A stretch of DNA of 13,791 bases from CAYGFH01 sp964430295 (lineage in GTDB: Bacteria; Patescibacteriota; Microgenomatia; UBA10105; UBA927), in assembly GCA_964430295.1 (NCBI GenBank), contig CAYSEV010000036.1, positions 1-13,791 on the forward strand, in the 5' to 3' direction. The position numbers and the translations under genes are program-made. The notes under the pieces were generated by a model. The model worked only from the letters and a program-made list of their open reading frames with translations, did not search any database and had not been told where the DNA came from. Below, piece by piece: positions 7,334 through 13,505 of the stretch. Position 1 is the first letter of the stretch. Every line of letters starts with the position of its first letter.

Positions 7334-7355
7334 GTTATGGGATATATATAGTTGA

Positions 7356-7364
7356 TGATATAAT
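7356..7364 (+). promoter_or_regulatory. Extended -10 promoter of the peptidase operon
   Basis: TGATATAAT combines a TGn extension with a perfect TATAAT (7359-7364). The expected transcript start is near 7371, about 9 nt before the ATG at 7380. No clear -35 is visible, as is common with extended -10 promoters. This also argues against the in-frame TTG at 7365 as the start. Confidence 0.55.
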
Positions 7365-7379
7365 TTGATTACAGAATTT

Positions 7380-8039
7380 ATGAAGCTTTTACTTACATCT
7401 GAGGGAATTACAAATACTTCAATTTTACATACGCTTAAGAATTTACTGAATAAACCGTGTAATGACAGCAGGATTGTACATGTTCCAACCGCAGCAAATG
7501 GAGAGCCGGGAGATGATAAAGAGTGGATACAAACACAAATAGATGGGTTTCGGCAATGTGAGTTTTCAGCAGTAGACGTTGTTGATATTTCTCAAGTGAA
7601 ACGAGATTTTTGGTTGCCGATGTTTGAACATGCCGATATTATTTCTTTTGGCGGTGGTAATACAGTGTATTTATTGGAGCAACTTCATAAAACTGGTGTC
7701 AGAGACGAATTGCCGAGATTATTGCAGACGAGAGTGTATGTTGGAATTAGCGCGGGAAGCATGGTAACCGCGAAGAATATGTCATTAACTGATGAAGGAT
7801 TGTTGTACTATGATGTCGGTACGCATGAGGGAAAGACAAAAGGGTTAGGGTTTGTAGATTTTGAAATTCGTCCACATTTAAATGACCCGTATTTTAAAAA
7901 TGTTCGATTGGATTTTCTGGAAACACGTGCCAAAGAAAATCCAACACCATTTTATGCAATAGATGACAATTCAGCAGTGGTGGTACACGATGATACAATC
8001 TCAGTTGTATCAGAAGGAGTCTGGAAAAAATTTAATTGA
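7380..8039 (+). CDS. Peptidase S51 (dipeptidase E-like) family protein
   Basis: A 219-residue cytoplasmic serine peptidase of the S51 family, whose founder PepE cleaves Asp-X dipeptides. The nucleophile elbow is VGISAGSMV (S124), the oxyanion/substrate loop is SFGGGNTVYLL (89-99), and the candidate catalytic histidine is in EIRPHLND (H166). YAIDDNSAVVV near the C-terminus is also family-typical. The length is normal for PepE-like proteins. The ATG at 7380 is preferred over TTG 7365 because MKLLLTS starts the first beta strand. It is the first of three genes with spacings of 1 and 8 bases, so it is probably an operon leader. The substrate may differ from that of PepE. Confidence 0.9.
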   Translation: MKLLLTSEGITNTSILHTLKNLLNKPCNDSRIVHVPTAANGEPGDDKEWIQTQIDGFRQCEFSAVDVVDISQVKRDFWLPMFEHADIISFGGGNTVYLLEQLHKTGVRDELPRLLQTRVYVGISAGSMVTAKNMSLTDEGLLYYDVGTHEGKTKGLGFVDFEIRPHLNDPYFKNVRLDFLETRAKENPTPFYAIDDNSAVVVHDDTISVVSEGVWKKFN

Positions 8040-8040
8040 T

Positions 8041-8301
8041 ATGAATACATATAGAAAATTAGAAGAGCGAATTGAGGCAATTGAACGTCGAAATAAAAGG
8101 GTCGAATTGGATAAAGCGTGGGAAACAAGTAGTATGCGAAAAATCGCAGTCATACTCAATACATATGTTCTTATTGGGATCAGTATGTGGTATTTGGGTA
8201 TAGAGAAACCGGAAATAAACGCAATTATCCCATCAATTGGATTTTATCTTTCAACCTTCACATTGCCCTTTATAAAAAAATGGTGGATTTCTAGAGTGTA
8301 A
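8041..8301 (+). CDS. Small two-transmembrane protein with N-terminal coiled-coil helix
   Basis: An 86-residue protein of unknown function. Residues 1-30 form a charged helix (RKLEERIEAIERRNKRVELD) with coiled-coil character. Two membrane helices follow at about 34-53 and 59-80, separated by a short turn containing EKPE, and the protein ends with a basic IKKWWISRV. The ATG at 8041 lies one base after the stop of the peptidase gene, with GGAAAAAA upstream, so its translation is probably coupled. An in-frame ATG at 7963 would overlap the peptidase gene by 77 bases and add a non-conserved-looking leader, so I rejected it. It resembles the general layout of short 2TM-domain proteins, but I cannot name a family. 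Confidence 0.8.
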   Translation: MNTYRKLEERIEAIERRNKRVELDKAWETSSMRKIAVILNTYVLIGISMWYLGIEKPEINAIIPSIGFYLSTFTLPFIKKWWISRV

Positions 8302-8309
8302 TCTTAGAT

Positions 8310-9698
8310 ATGTTCGATGATCTTGCGATTGTGGATGTAGAGACTACAGGGGGGAGTCCTGTGTACGGTCGCATTATTGAAATTGGAATTATCCGTGTAA
8401 AAAATAATACTATTGTTGATTCGTTTGAAACGCTCGTAAATCCTCAAATGCATGTGCCGCCGGAAATATCAATGTTAACAGGCATTGATCTGAACGTGCT
8501 TGAAAATGCACCGACGTTTTATTCAATTAAAGATCAGATATATGAGTTGTTGGACGGTGCGATATTTGTTGCACATAATGCGCGCTTTGATTATTCGTTT
8601 ATCCGTGAGGAATTTAAACGGGTGGAACTACGTTTTAGTGCAAGACAACTCTGTACGGCAAAATTATCCCGCAAATTGTTTCCATCATTCAAACACCATA
8701 ATTTAGACAGTATTATCGAACGCTTTGGCATTGAGTGCGACGCCCGGCATCGGGCCATGGGAGACGCTAAGGTTCTCTGGAATTTTTTGCAAATTACGTC
8801 ACAGTCGATAGAACCGAAAACGCTGCAGGAAGCCATACGCTTCGTTTCAAAAGATATTACGCTCCCACCTGCAATTTCGCGTGATGTGATTGATTCTCTT
8901 CCTGAATCCCCAGGCGTGTATACATTTTATGGAACAGGTGGCATAGAGTTATACATTGGAAAAAGTATCAACCTGAAAGAGCGAATACAGTCGCATTTCC
9001 AACATGCCGCGCATGATCCAAAAGAATCCCGTATTTTTTCAACCATAGCCTCTCTTGAAGTGGTGCAAACGGAAGGGGAATTGGGCGCGCTGCTTGAGGA
9101 ATCCAGACGGATTAAAATGCACAAACCTCTGTACAATCGTCTTCTTCGGGAAACGCATGGAGTAGTCGTTTGTACGCAGGGTCAAACCGAACACGGGTAT
9201 TTTACTGCAACATTGGCTGATGTTCACACGATTAATCCAACTCACATTGGAGACATATTAGCAGTATTTAAAACGATTAAACAGGCAAAAAAATATCTGC
9301 ATGAGTTGGCAAAGGAACATATTCTTTGCAGCAAACTACTCGGAGTGGAAAACACCTCTGACACTTGTTTCGGATACCAACTAAAAACATGCAACGGCGC
9401 ATGTGCACAAAAGGAGCTTCCTGCAAAATATAATCTACGGTTTCTCGCCGCTTTTCAAAAAACAAAAATTAAACAGTGGCCTTTTTCTGGACCCATTGCA
9501 ATACGGGAAGGAAATACTGCGCATGTGGTTTCACATTGGTGTTATCTGGGTGAGCTCTCAGATGATTCGGACATATCTCAACTGAATTCAAATGAAAATC
9601 TGGTCTTTGACTATGATACCTATAAAATTTTGCAACGATTTTTATTACATCCCACATCACACATTCATATTCAACGAATAAGCAGCGTATCGGGATAA
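8310..9698 (+). CDS. DEDDh exonuclease (DnaQ-like) fused to a UvrC/Cho-like GIY-YIG nuclease domain
   Basis: A 462-residue two-nuclease fusion, probably acting in DNA repair. Residues 1-165 are a DnaQ-like 3'-5' exonuclease with complete DEDDh residues: D9 and E11 (IVDVETTG), D94 (HNARFD), H147 and D152 (HRAMGDAK). Residues 195-285 are a GIY-YIG domain as in UvrC and Cho, with PGVYTFYG (201-208), LYIGKSINLKERI (214-226), a glutamate-rich helix (E263, E264) and HKPLYNRLLRE. The C-terminal 180 residues have four cysteines (C340, C353, C361, C365), the last three in a FGYQLKTCNGAC context that suggests metal binding. The UvrB-binding and HhH regions of UvrC are absent. Similar fusions are annotated as DNA polymerase III epsilon-like proteins in actinobacteria. 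It ends inside the 3' end of the convergent deaminase-like gene (28-base overlap). Confidence 0.9.
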   Translation: MFDDLAIVDVETTGGSPVYGRIIEIGIIRVKNNTIVDSFETLVNPQMHVPPEISMLTGIDLNVLENAPTFYSIKDQIYELLDGAIFVAHNARFDYSFIREEFKRVELRFSARQLCTAKLSRKLFPSFKHHNLDSIIERFGIECDARHRAMGDAKVLWNFLQITSQSIEPKTLQEAIRFVSKDITLPPAISRDVIDSLPESPGVYTFYGTGGIELYIGKSINLKERIQSHFQHAAHDPKESRIFSTIASLEVVQTEGELGALLEESRRIKMHKPLYNRLLRETHGVVVCTQGQTEHGYFTATLADVHTINPTHIGDILAVFKTIKQAKKYLHELAKEHILCSKLLGVENTSDTCFGYQLKTCNGACAQKELPAKYNLRFLAAFQKTKIKQWPFSGPIAIREGNTAHVVSHWCYLGELSDDSDISQLNSNENLVFDYDTYKILQRFLLHPTSHIHIQRISSVSG

Positions 9699-10162
9699 AA
9701 TTTTTGTTTTTTTGCTTCTTCAATTAACCGGATCGCTTCATCAGTACATATCCCATGTGTAACAGTTATTTTTTCAGGATATACAGATTTATACGTCAAC
9801 GGTGAATAGTTCATGAGCGTATAATGTTCGGAAAAATATGTAGCATCTACACACCATGCGAAGTCTCTTATTCCTGCCCACATAGCCACATCAAAACTTA
9901 AAATCGTCGGCTCCATAAGCGATAAAAGAGTACAACTATCCAGCGATCCGGTTGAAAGTATTCGTTGCGCTTCCCGAATTGCGACGACCTCAGATTGACG
10001 GGTCACATCTCTTGTCTCCTGCTCCTGATTCCTGCCTTTTGCTACTATTGTGTTATTTTTTATCACAAATGCAGCATATGGATACACACGAAATACATTC
10101 ATGGTTTCAGCAGCATATGTAAGCAATTGCTGACAATACAGCTCAAGTAATTTACCATCCAT
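9671..10162 (-). CDS. Deaminase-fold pseudoenzyme (zinc ligands lost), paralog of the adjacent deaminase
   Basis: A 163-residue homolog of the gene just upstream, alignable along its length: YPYAAFVIKNNTIVAKGRN (27-45) matches YPFVAYIVKDGEILSRGYN, and FDVAMWAGIRDFAWCVD (90-106) matches FDTALWANIKRFVYCVD. The zinc site is destroyed. The H-x-E motif is Q56-S-E58, so the histidine ligand is Gln while the proton-shuttle Glu remains. The C-x-x-C is T86-I-L-S89, so both cysteines are gone. The reading frame is intact, so this is not a decayed pseudogene. The start at 10162 overlaps the upstream gene by 11 bases and has AAAGG about 11 nt upstream. An ATG at 10204 is possible but gives a 53-base overlap. 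Known parallel: eukaryotic ADAT3 is a non-catalytic deaminase subunit, although there the change is in the Glu. A regulatory or structural partner role is inference. Confidence 0.85.
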   Translation of the reverse strand: MDGKLLELYCQQLLTYAAETMNVFRVYPYAAFVIKNNTIVAKGRNQEQETRDVTRQSEVVAIREAQRILSTGSLDSCTLLSLMEPTILSFDVAMWAGIRDFAWCVDATYFSEHYTLMNYSPLTYKSVYPEKITVTHGICTDEAIRLIEEAKKQKFYPDTLLIR

Positions 10163-10628
10163 ATGTTTGTTTTGCCTTTCTAAACAATGCGAGTCCTTCA
10201 TCATGGTGTTGTTGTCTTACAATCTGAATTACATTTGGATGTTCAATTTCAAATTGCTCGATGGTATATGGATGATCATTGAAATACTCAGGAAAATCGT
10301 GGTGGTCTACACAGTATACGAATCGTTTAATATTTGCCCACAGTGCCGTATCAAAACAAGCAAGACAAGGTTCACAGGTAGAGTACAATTCATAACCATC
10401 ATCAAGAATGACGATGTTTTTCGGATGTAGTATTGCGATTGCAGCATTTATTGCCTCCATTTCACCGTGTATCGTCTTGTCTCCATATAATTGAACATTT
10501 TTATTATATCCACGACTAAGTATTTCACCATCTTTTACAATATATGCGACAAATGGATATGCGTTTTCGGTTTCCATAACTGTATACGCATACTTCAACA
10601 TGTCCGTCACAATTTCATCAATCGTCAT
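10152..10628 (-). CDS. Zinc-dependent nucleoside/base deaminase (CMP/dCMP-guanine deaminase family)
   Basis: A 158-residue cytidine-deaminase-fold enzyme with an intact zinc site: HGEMEAI (H54, catalytic E56) and STCEPCLACFD (C88, C91). The context after the cysteines (TALWANIKRFVYCVDHHDF) and a C-terminal tail ending KQTYGW resemble guanine deaminase (GuaD) more than TadA, but guanine, cytosine-type or tRNA adenosine substrates cannot be separated by eye. The ATG at 10628 is preferred over the in-frame GTG at 10652. A TATAAT (10635-10640, minus) ends 6 nt before this ATG, so a GTG start would lie upstream of the promoter box. It overlaps the following pseudo-deaminase by 11 bases, implying coupled, near-equimolar synthesis. 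Confidence 0.9.
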   Translation of the reverse strand: MTIDEIVTDMLKYAYTVMETENAYPFVAYIVKDGEILSRGYNKNVQLYGDKTIHGEMEAINAAIAILHPKNIVILDDGYELYSTCEPCLACFDTALWANIKRFVYCVDHHDFPEYFNDHPYTIEQFEIEHPNVIQIVRQQHHDEGLALFRKAKQTYGW

Positions 10629-10634
10629 ACTATC

Positions 10635-10640
10635 ATTATA
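10635..10640 (-). promoter_or_regulatory. -10 box of the deaminase pair
   Basis: A perfect TATAAT on the minus strand, 6 nt before the ATG at 10628, so the transcript should begin at the start codon (leaderless). No good -35 is seen. It lies next to the forward fusA promoter. Confidence 0.45.
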
Positions 10641-10645
10641 ATATA

Positions 10646-10674
10646 TAGACACCTGAAGGAATATTTAGTACAAT
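10646..10674 (+). promoter_or_regulatory. fusA promoter
   Basis: TAGACA (10646-10651), a 17-base spacer and TACAAT (10669-10674), each 5 of 6 to the sigma-70 consensus. The predicted start near 10681 gives a leader of about 65 nt that contains the terminator-like hairpin at 10695-10724. A weaker -10, TATAAG (10683-10688), also lies upstream of that hairpin. Confidence 0.6.
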
Positions 10675-10694
10675 TACAGAGATATAAGCATACA

Positions 10695-10724
10695 GCTGTT
10701 CCGTAAAAAACGGGACGGCTTTTT
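10695..10724 (+). terminator. Intrinsic terminator in the fusA leader (candidate attenuator)
   Basis: A 10-bp stem pairs GCTGTTCCGT (10695-10704) with ACGGGACGGC (10710-10719), including two G-U pairs, around an AAAAA loop. TTTTTATT follows immediately (10720-10727). It works only for + transcription and sits 21 bases before the fusA ATG. The neighbouring upstream genes are on the opposite strand, so no + gene ends here that would need it. Confidence 0.75.
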
Positions 10725-10745
10725 ATTCGTTTTCAGGAAAAATTT

Positions 10746-12878
10746 ATGGCAAACCCACAGACCACCCTTACAGAAAACCGCGACGTCCCATTGGACAAGG
10801 TCCGAAACATCGGCGTCATCGCACACATTGATGCAGGAAAAACCACTACAACTGAGCGCATTCTGTTCTATACCGGCCGCAGTTATAAAATTGGAGACAT
10901 TGATGAAGGTAACACCCAAATGGACTGGATGGAACAAGAGCGCGAACGTGGTATTACCATCGTATCCGCTGCTACTACGACATTTTGGAAAGGATTCAGA
11001 TTTAATATCATCGATACTCCCGGACACGTCGACTTTACCGCAGAAGTGGAACGTTCGCTTCGTGTGCTGGATGGAGGCATCACCGTTCTTGATGCGGAAG
11101 AAGGCGTACAATCACAATCCGAGACAGTCTGGCATCAGGCAGACAAATACAAAGTACCGCGTATCTGTTTTATCAACAAAATGGATAAACTCGGTGCAGA
11201 TTTTAGAGCAACCATCCAATCAATCATCGATCGCCTTGGTGCAAATCCAGCCGTCATGGTCGTTCCGATCGGACGAGAAAATACATTTAAAGGAACAGTA
11301 GACTTATTAACCAGAAAATCCTTTATCTGGGGTTCAGATGAACTTGGTGCACACTTTGAAGAATCCGATGTGATTCCAGAAGATCTCAAAGAAGAAGTAG
11401 AAAAGAGTCGCAAAGAGCTTATCGAAAAAATCGCAGAAACGGACGACGCACTTCTTGAAAAATATTTTGCCGGTGAAGAGCCTACTGTTGAAGAACTCAA
11501 AAAAGCACTTCGAAAAGCGGTTATCGCCTACAAATTGGTTCCGATTTATGCAGGAAGCAGTCTTCGCAACAAAGGCGTACAACCGGTCCTTGATGCCGTT
11601 GTAGACTATCTTCCATCTCCATTGGATCTGCCACCGGTTGAAGGCACCCATCCAAAAACAGGTGAACCGGTTTCCTATACAAGAGGAAAAGATGCTCCAT
11701 TTGCAGGTATTGCCTTTAAGATTCAAATTGATCCGCATGTTGGAAAAATCACCTATGTGCGTATTTATTCAGGTAAATTAGTCTCTGGTTCATATGCATA
11801 TAACTCAACAAAAGATGTCAAAGAACGAGTAGGGCGACTTCTGTTGATGCATGCTAACCAACGAGAGGAAATCAAAGAAGCATACGCAGGGGAAATCGTT
11901 GCCGTCGTCGGATTTAAAGATACGATCACAGGTGACACGATTTGTGATCCGGAAAAACCACTTATCCTGGAAAAGATCACATTCCCGGAACCGGTTATTT
12001 CGTTGGCGATCGAACCAAAAACAAAAAATGACCAGGAAAAAATGGGATACGCTCTTCAGAGATTATCAGAAGAAGATCCTACATTTAGAATTAAAAGTAA
12101 TCAGGAAACCAACCAGACCATTATCTGGGGAATGGGTGAACTGCACTTGGAAATTCTGGTAGACCGCATGAAGCGTGAGTTTAAGGTCGAAGCCACTGTT
12201 GGTGCACCACAAGTTGCGTACAAAGAAACAATCCAAATGCCTGCTGAAGGTGAAGGTAAATACATCAAGCAGTCAGGTGGTCGAGGACAGTATGGTCATG
12301 CCCTTATTAAGCTTGAACCAAAGGCACGTGGAGAAGGATTTGAGTTTGTTGATGCCATCAAAGGCGGAGCAATCCCGCGTGAATTTATTGCACCTATCCA
12401 AAAAGGTATCGTGGAAGCAATGGAAAATGGCATTTTGGCAGGGTATCCGGCAGTCGATATGAAAGCGACTCTGTACGACGGATCGTATCATGATGTAGAT
12501 TCCAGTGAGGTTGCCTTCAAGATCGCAGGATCTATGGCCTTCCAAGCTGCAGCAAAGAAAGCGAATCCGGTTCTCCTTGAGCCGATCATGAAAGTCGAAG
12601 TTTCAACACCGGACGAATACATGGGAGATATTATCGGTGATCTTGGATCAAAACGATCACAGATCCAAGGGACATCAAAACGAGGACATGTCAGTGTCAT
12701 TTTGGCACTCGTACCTCTTGCAGAGTTGTCCGGGTATGCCACAGCTCTTCGCAGTATGAGTAAAGGTCGTGCAACCTACTATATGGAACCATCTCACTAT
12801 GAAGAAGTTCCACGCAATATTCAGGAAAAGATTATTGCCAAAGAAGGTCGCATGTCTGCTGATGCAAACAGGGGATAA
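10746..12878 (+). CDS. fusA: Elongation factor G
   Basis: A 710-residue translocase GTPase that moves tRNA-mRNA through the ribosome and, with RRF, recycles ribosomes. All GTPase motifs are present: AHIDAGKTT (26-34), RGITI (68-72), DTPGH (90-94, with H94) and NKMD (144-147). Domain IV shows SGGRGQYGHA, and the C-terminal domain V shows VSTPDEYMGDIIGDLGSKR. The length is normal for EF-G. The ATG has AGGAAAA about 5 nt upstream. Codon use looks more uniform and slightly less AT-rich than in the surrounding accessory genes, as expected for high expression. It is detached from rpsL-rpsG, and its leader holds a terminator-like hairpin, suggesting transcription attenuation. Confidence 0.98.
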   Translation: MANPQTTLTENRDVPLDKVRNIGVIAHIDAGKTTTTERILFYTGRSYKIGDIDEGNTQMDWMEQERERGITIVSAATTTFWKGFRFNIIDTPGHVDFTAEVERSLRVLDGGITVLDAEEGVQSQSETVWHQADKYKVPRICFINKMDKLGADFRATIQSIIDRLGANPAVMVVPIGRENTFKGTVDLLTRKSFIWGSDELGAHFEESDVIPEDLKEEVEKSRKELIEKIAETDDALLEKYFAGEEPTVEELKKALRKAVIAYKLVPIYAGSSLRNKGVQPVLDAVVDYLPSPLDLPPVEGTHPKTGEPVSYTRGKDAPFAGIAFKIQIDPHVGKITYVRIYSGKLVSGSYAYNSTKDVKERVGRLLLMHANQREEIKEAYAGEIVAVVGFKDTITGDTICDPEKPLILEKITFPEPVISLAIEPKTKNDQEKMGYALQRLSEEDPTFRIKSNQETNQTIIWGMGELHLEILVDRMKREFKVEATVGAPQVAYKETIQMPAEGEGKYIKQSGGRGQYGHALIKLEPKARGEGFEFVDAIKGGAIPREFIAPIQKGIVEAMENGILAGYPAVDMKATLYDGSYHDVDSSEVAFKIAGSMAFQAAAKKANPVLLEPIMKVEVSTPDEYMGDIIGDLGSKRSQIQGTSKRGHVSVILALVPLAELSGYATALRSMSKGRATYYMEPSHYEEVPRNIQEKIIAKEGRMSADANRG

Positions 12879-12911
12879 CCCTTGTGGTTGTCATCCCCGA
12901 TCTAATTGGGG
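12871..12911 (+). other. Mutually exclusive hairpins at the fusA 3' end
   Basis: GGGGAT (12871-12876) pairs with ATCCCC (12893-12898), continued by AACC/GGTT across a 3-nt bulge, forming a stem that includes the stop codon. CCCC (12895-12898) can instead pair with GGGG (12908-12911). Neither hairpin is followed by a U-tract, so this is not a classical terminator. It may be a 3' stabiliser or factor-assisted stop. Confidence 0.35.
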
Positions 12912-12969
12912 AACCAAATATTGAACCATTTCACAAAGATGCATAGTGTGGGGTGTGATCCTGATGGTT

Positions 12970-12978
12970 TGGTATAAT
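12970..12978 (+). promoter_or_regulatory. Extended -10 promoter of the tRNA-binding protein gene
   Basis: TGGTATAAT: a TGn extension plus perfect TATAAT (12973-12978), ending 7 nt before the ATG at 12986. No -35 is visible. This predicts a leaderless transcript independent of fusA. Confidence 0.6.
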
Positions 12979-12985
12979 ACCTTGC

Positions 12986-13339
12986 ATGAAGTTTCTTCCT
13001 GTTAAACCAACAATCCAATGTAGTGATCTGGAAAAGGTAGATATTCGCGTCGGGCGTATCGAAACTGTTGAGGATGTTGAAAATTCCGATAAGCTTGTGA
13101 GGCTTACCGTAAACTTTGGTGAATTCAAACGCACTATAGTAGTAGGACTCAAAAAAGAACGGGAGAATCCAAAAGAAATTGAAGGAAAACAGGCATTATT
13201 TGTCGTCAATCTTGCTCCAAAGGAACTGATGGGTGAACTATCAGAAGGAATGTTATTTGATATCGGGTATTCAAACGATATTATTCCTGTCTTAGCTATC
13301 CCTGAAAAAGATATTCCCGATGGGGTTAGCGCTGGATGA
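12986..13339 (+). CDS. Stand-alone tRNA-binding OB-fold protein (MetG C-terminal/Trbp111-CsaA type)
   Basis: A 117-residue protein consisting of one tRNA-binding OB-fold, the domain found at the C-terminus of bacterial methionyl-tRNA synthetase and alone in Trbp111 and CsaA. Diagnostic blocks are KVDIRVGRIETVEDVENSDK (17-36), FKRTIVVGLKK (47-57), a GKQALFVVNLAPKELMGELS segment (67-86) and EGMLF (87-91). It probably binds the outer corner of tRNA as a homodimer, either assisting MetRS or acting as a tRNA chaperone. The ATG at 12986 has no Shine-Dalgarno; the extended -10 box sits 7 nt upstream. It lies between the two elongation-factor genes, where str operons often have nothing. Confidence 0.92.
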   Translation: MKFLPVKPTIQCSDLEKVDIRVGRIETVEDVENSDKLVRLTVNFGEFKRTIVVGLKKERENPKEIEGKQALFVVNLAPKELMGELSEGMLFDIGYSNDIIPVLAIPEKDIPDGVSAG

Positions 13340-13373
13340 CTGCGAGATGCATGATTTTTCTTCAAACTGATTC

Positions 13374-13402
13374 TTGCGTTGGATCGTAGTGGATGGTACA
13401 AT
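13374..13402 (+). promoter_or_regulatory. tuf promoter with extended -10
   Basis: TTGCGT (13374-13379), a 17-base spacer and TACAAT (13397-13402) with a TGG extension at 13394-13396. The predicted start near 13409 gives a leader of about 97 nt. The stretch TGGTACAATACC closely resembles TGGTATAATACC at the preceding promoter. Confidence 0.55.
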
Positions 13403-13411
13403 ACCCGTTAT

Positions 13412-13464
13412 CGAATCATCTCACTGGTCATCATGATTAGATGATGAAATTGTGAGGTGATTTG
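13412..13464 (+). promoter_or_regulatory. Structured tuf 5' leader
   Basis: AATCATCTCAC (13414-13424) pairs with GTGAGGTGATT (13452-13462) over 11 bp with one G-U pair, extendable by two pairs. Inside it, TCATCA (13428-13433) pairs with TGATGA (13442-13447) around an 8-nt loop. No U-tract follows directly. The strong Shine-Dalgarno at 13495-13501 lies about 30 nt beyond. It does not match a riboswitch class I know. Confidence 0.5.
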
Positions 13465-13505
13465 TCTGTATTGGTATTTAATATAATTTTTCGTAAGGAG
13501 GCTAC

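Noticed and set aside
7332..7355. Seven-codon mini-frame with an AGGAG 7 nt upstream, before the S51 peptidase gene
   Set aside because: The likely promoter of the peptidase gene (TATAAT 7359-7364) lies downstream of it, so it would not be in the transcript. A seven-codon frame is easily due to chance.
9690..9717. T-rich stretch after the exonuclease stop as an intrinsic terminator
   Set aside because: The T-runs are present but no stable stem precedes them. The bases also encode the C-terminus of the convergent deaminase-like protein.
9671..10162. Treating the zinc-less deaminase gene as a decayed pseudogene
   Set aside because: The frame is open over the full family length, the scaffold residues around the lost ligands are kept, and it overlaps the upstream gene in a translation-coupled arrangement.
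10674..11111. 145-codon open frame on the minus strand opposite the start of fusA
   Set aside because: It lies fully antisense to the conserved GTPase domain of EF-G and its translation shows no family features. It is a by-product of fusA codon composition.
12931..13401. 156-codon minus-strand frame across the tRNA-binding gene
   Set aside because: The + strand frame is an unmistakable tRNA-binding OB-fold with a promoter just upstream. The antisense product is Ser/Ile-rich with no recognisable features.
13482..13487. Second TATAAT before tuf as the main tuf promoter
   Set aside because: It would start the transcript at or within the strong Shine-Dalgarno, and it lacks a -35 or TGn extension. 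The extended -10 at 13394-13402 fits better.
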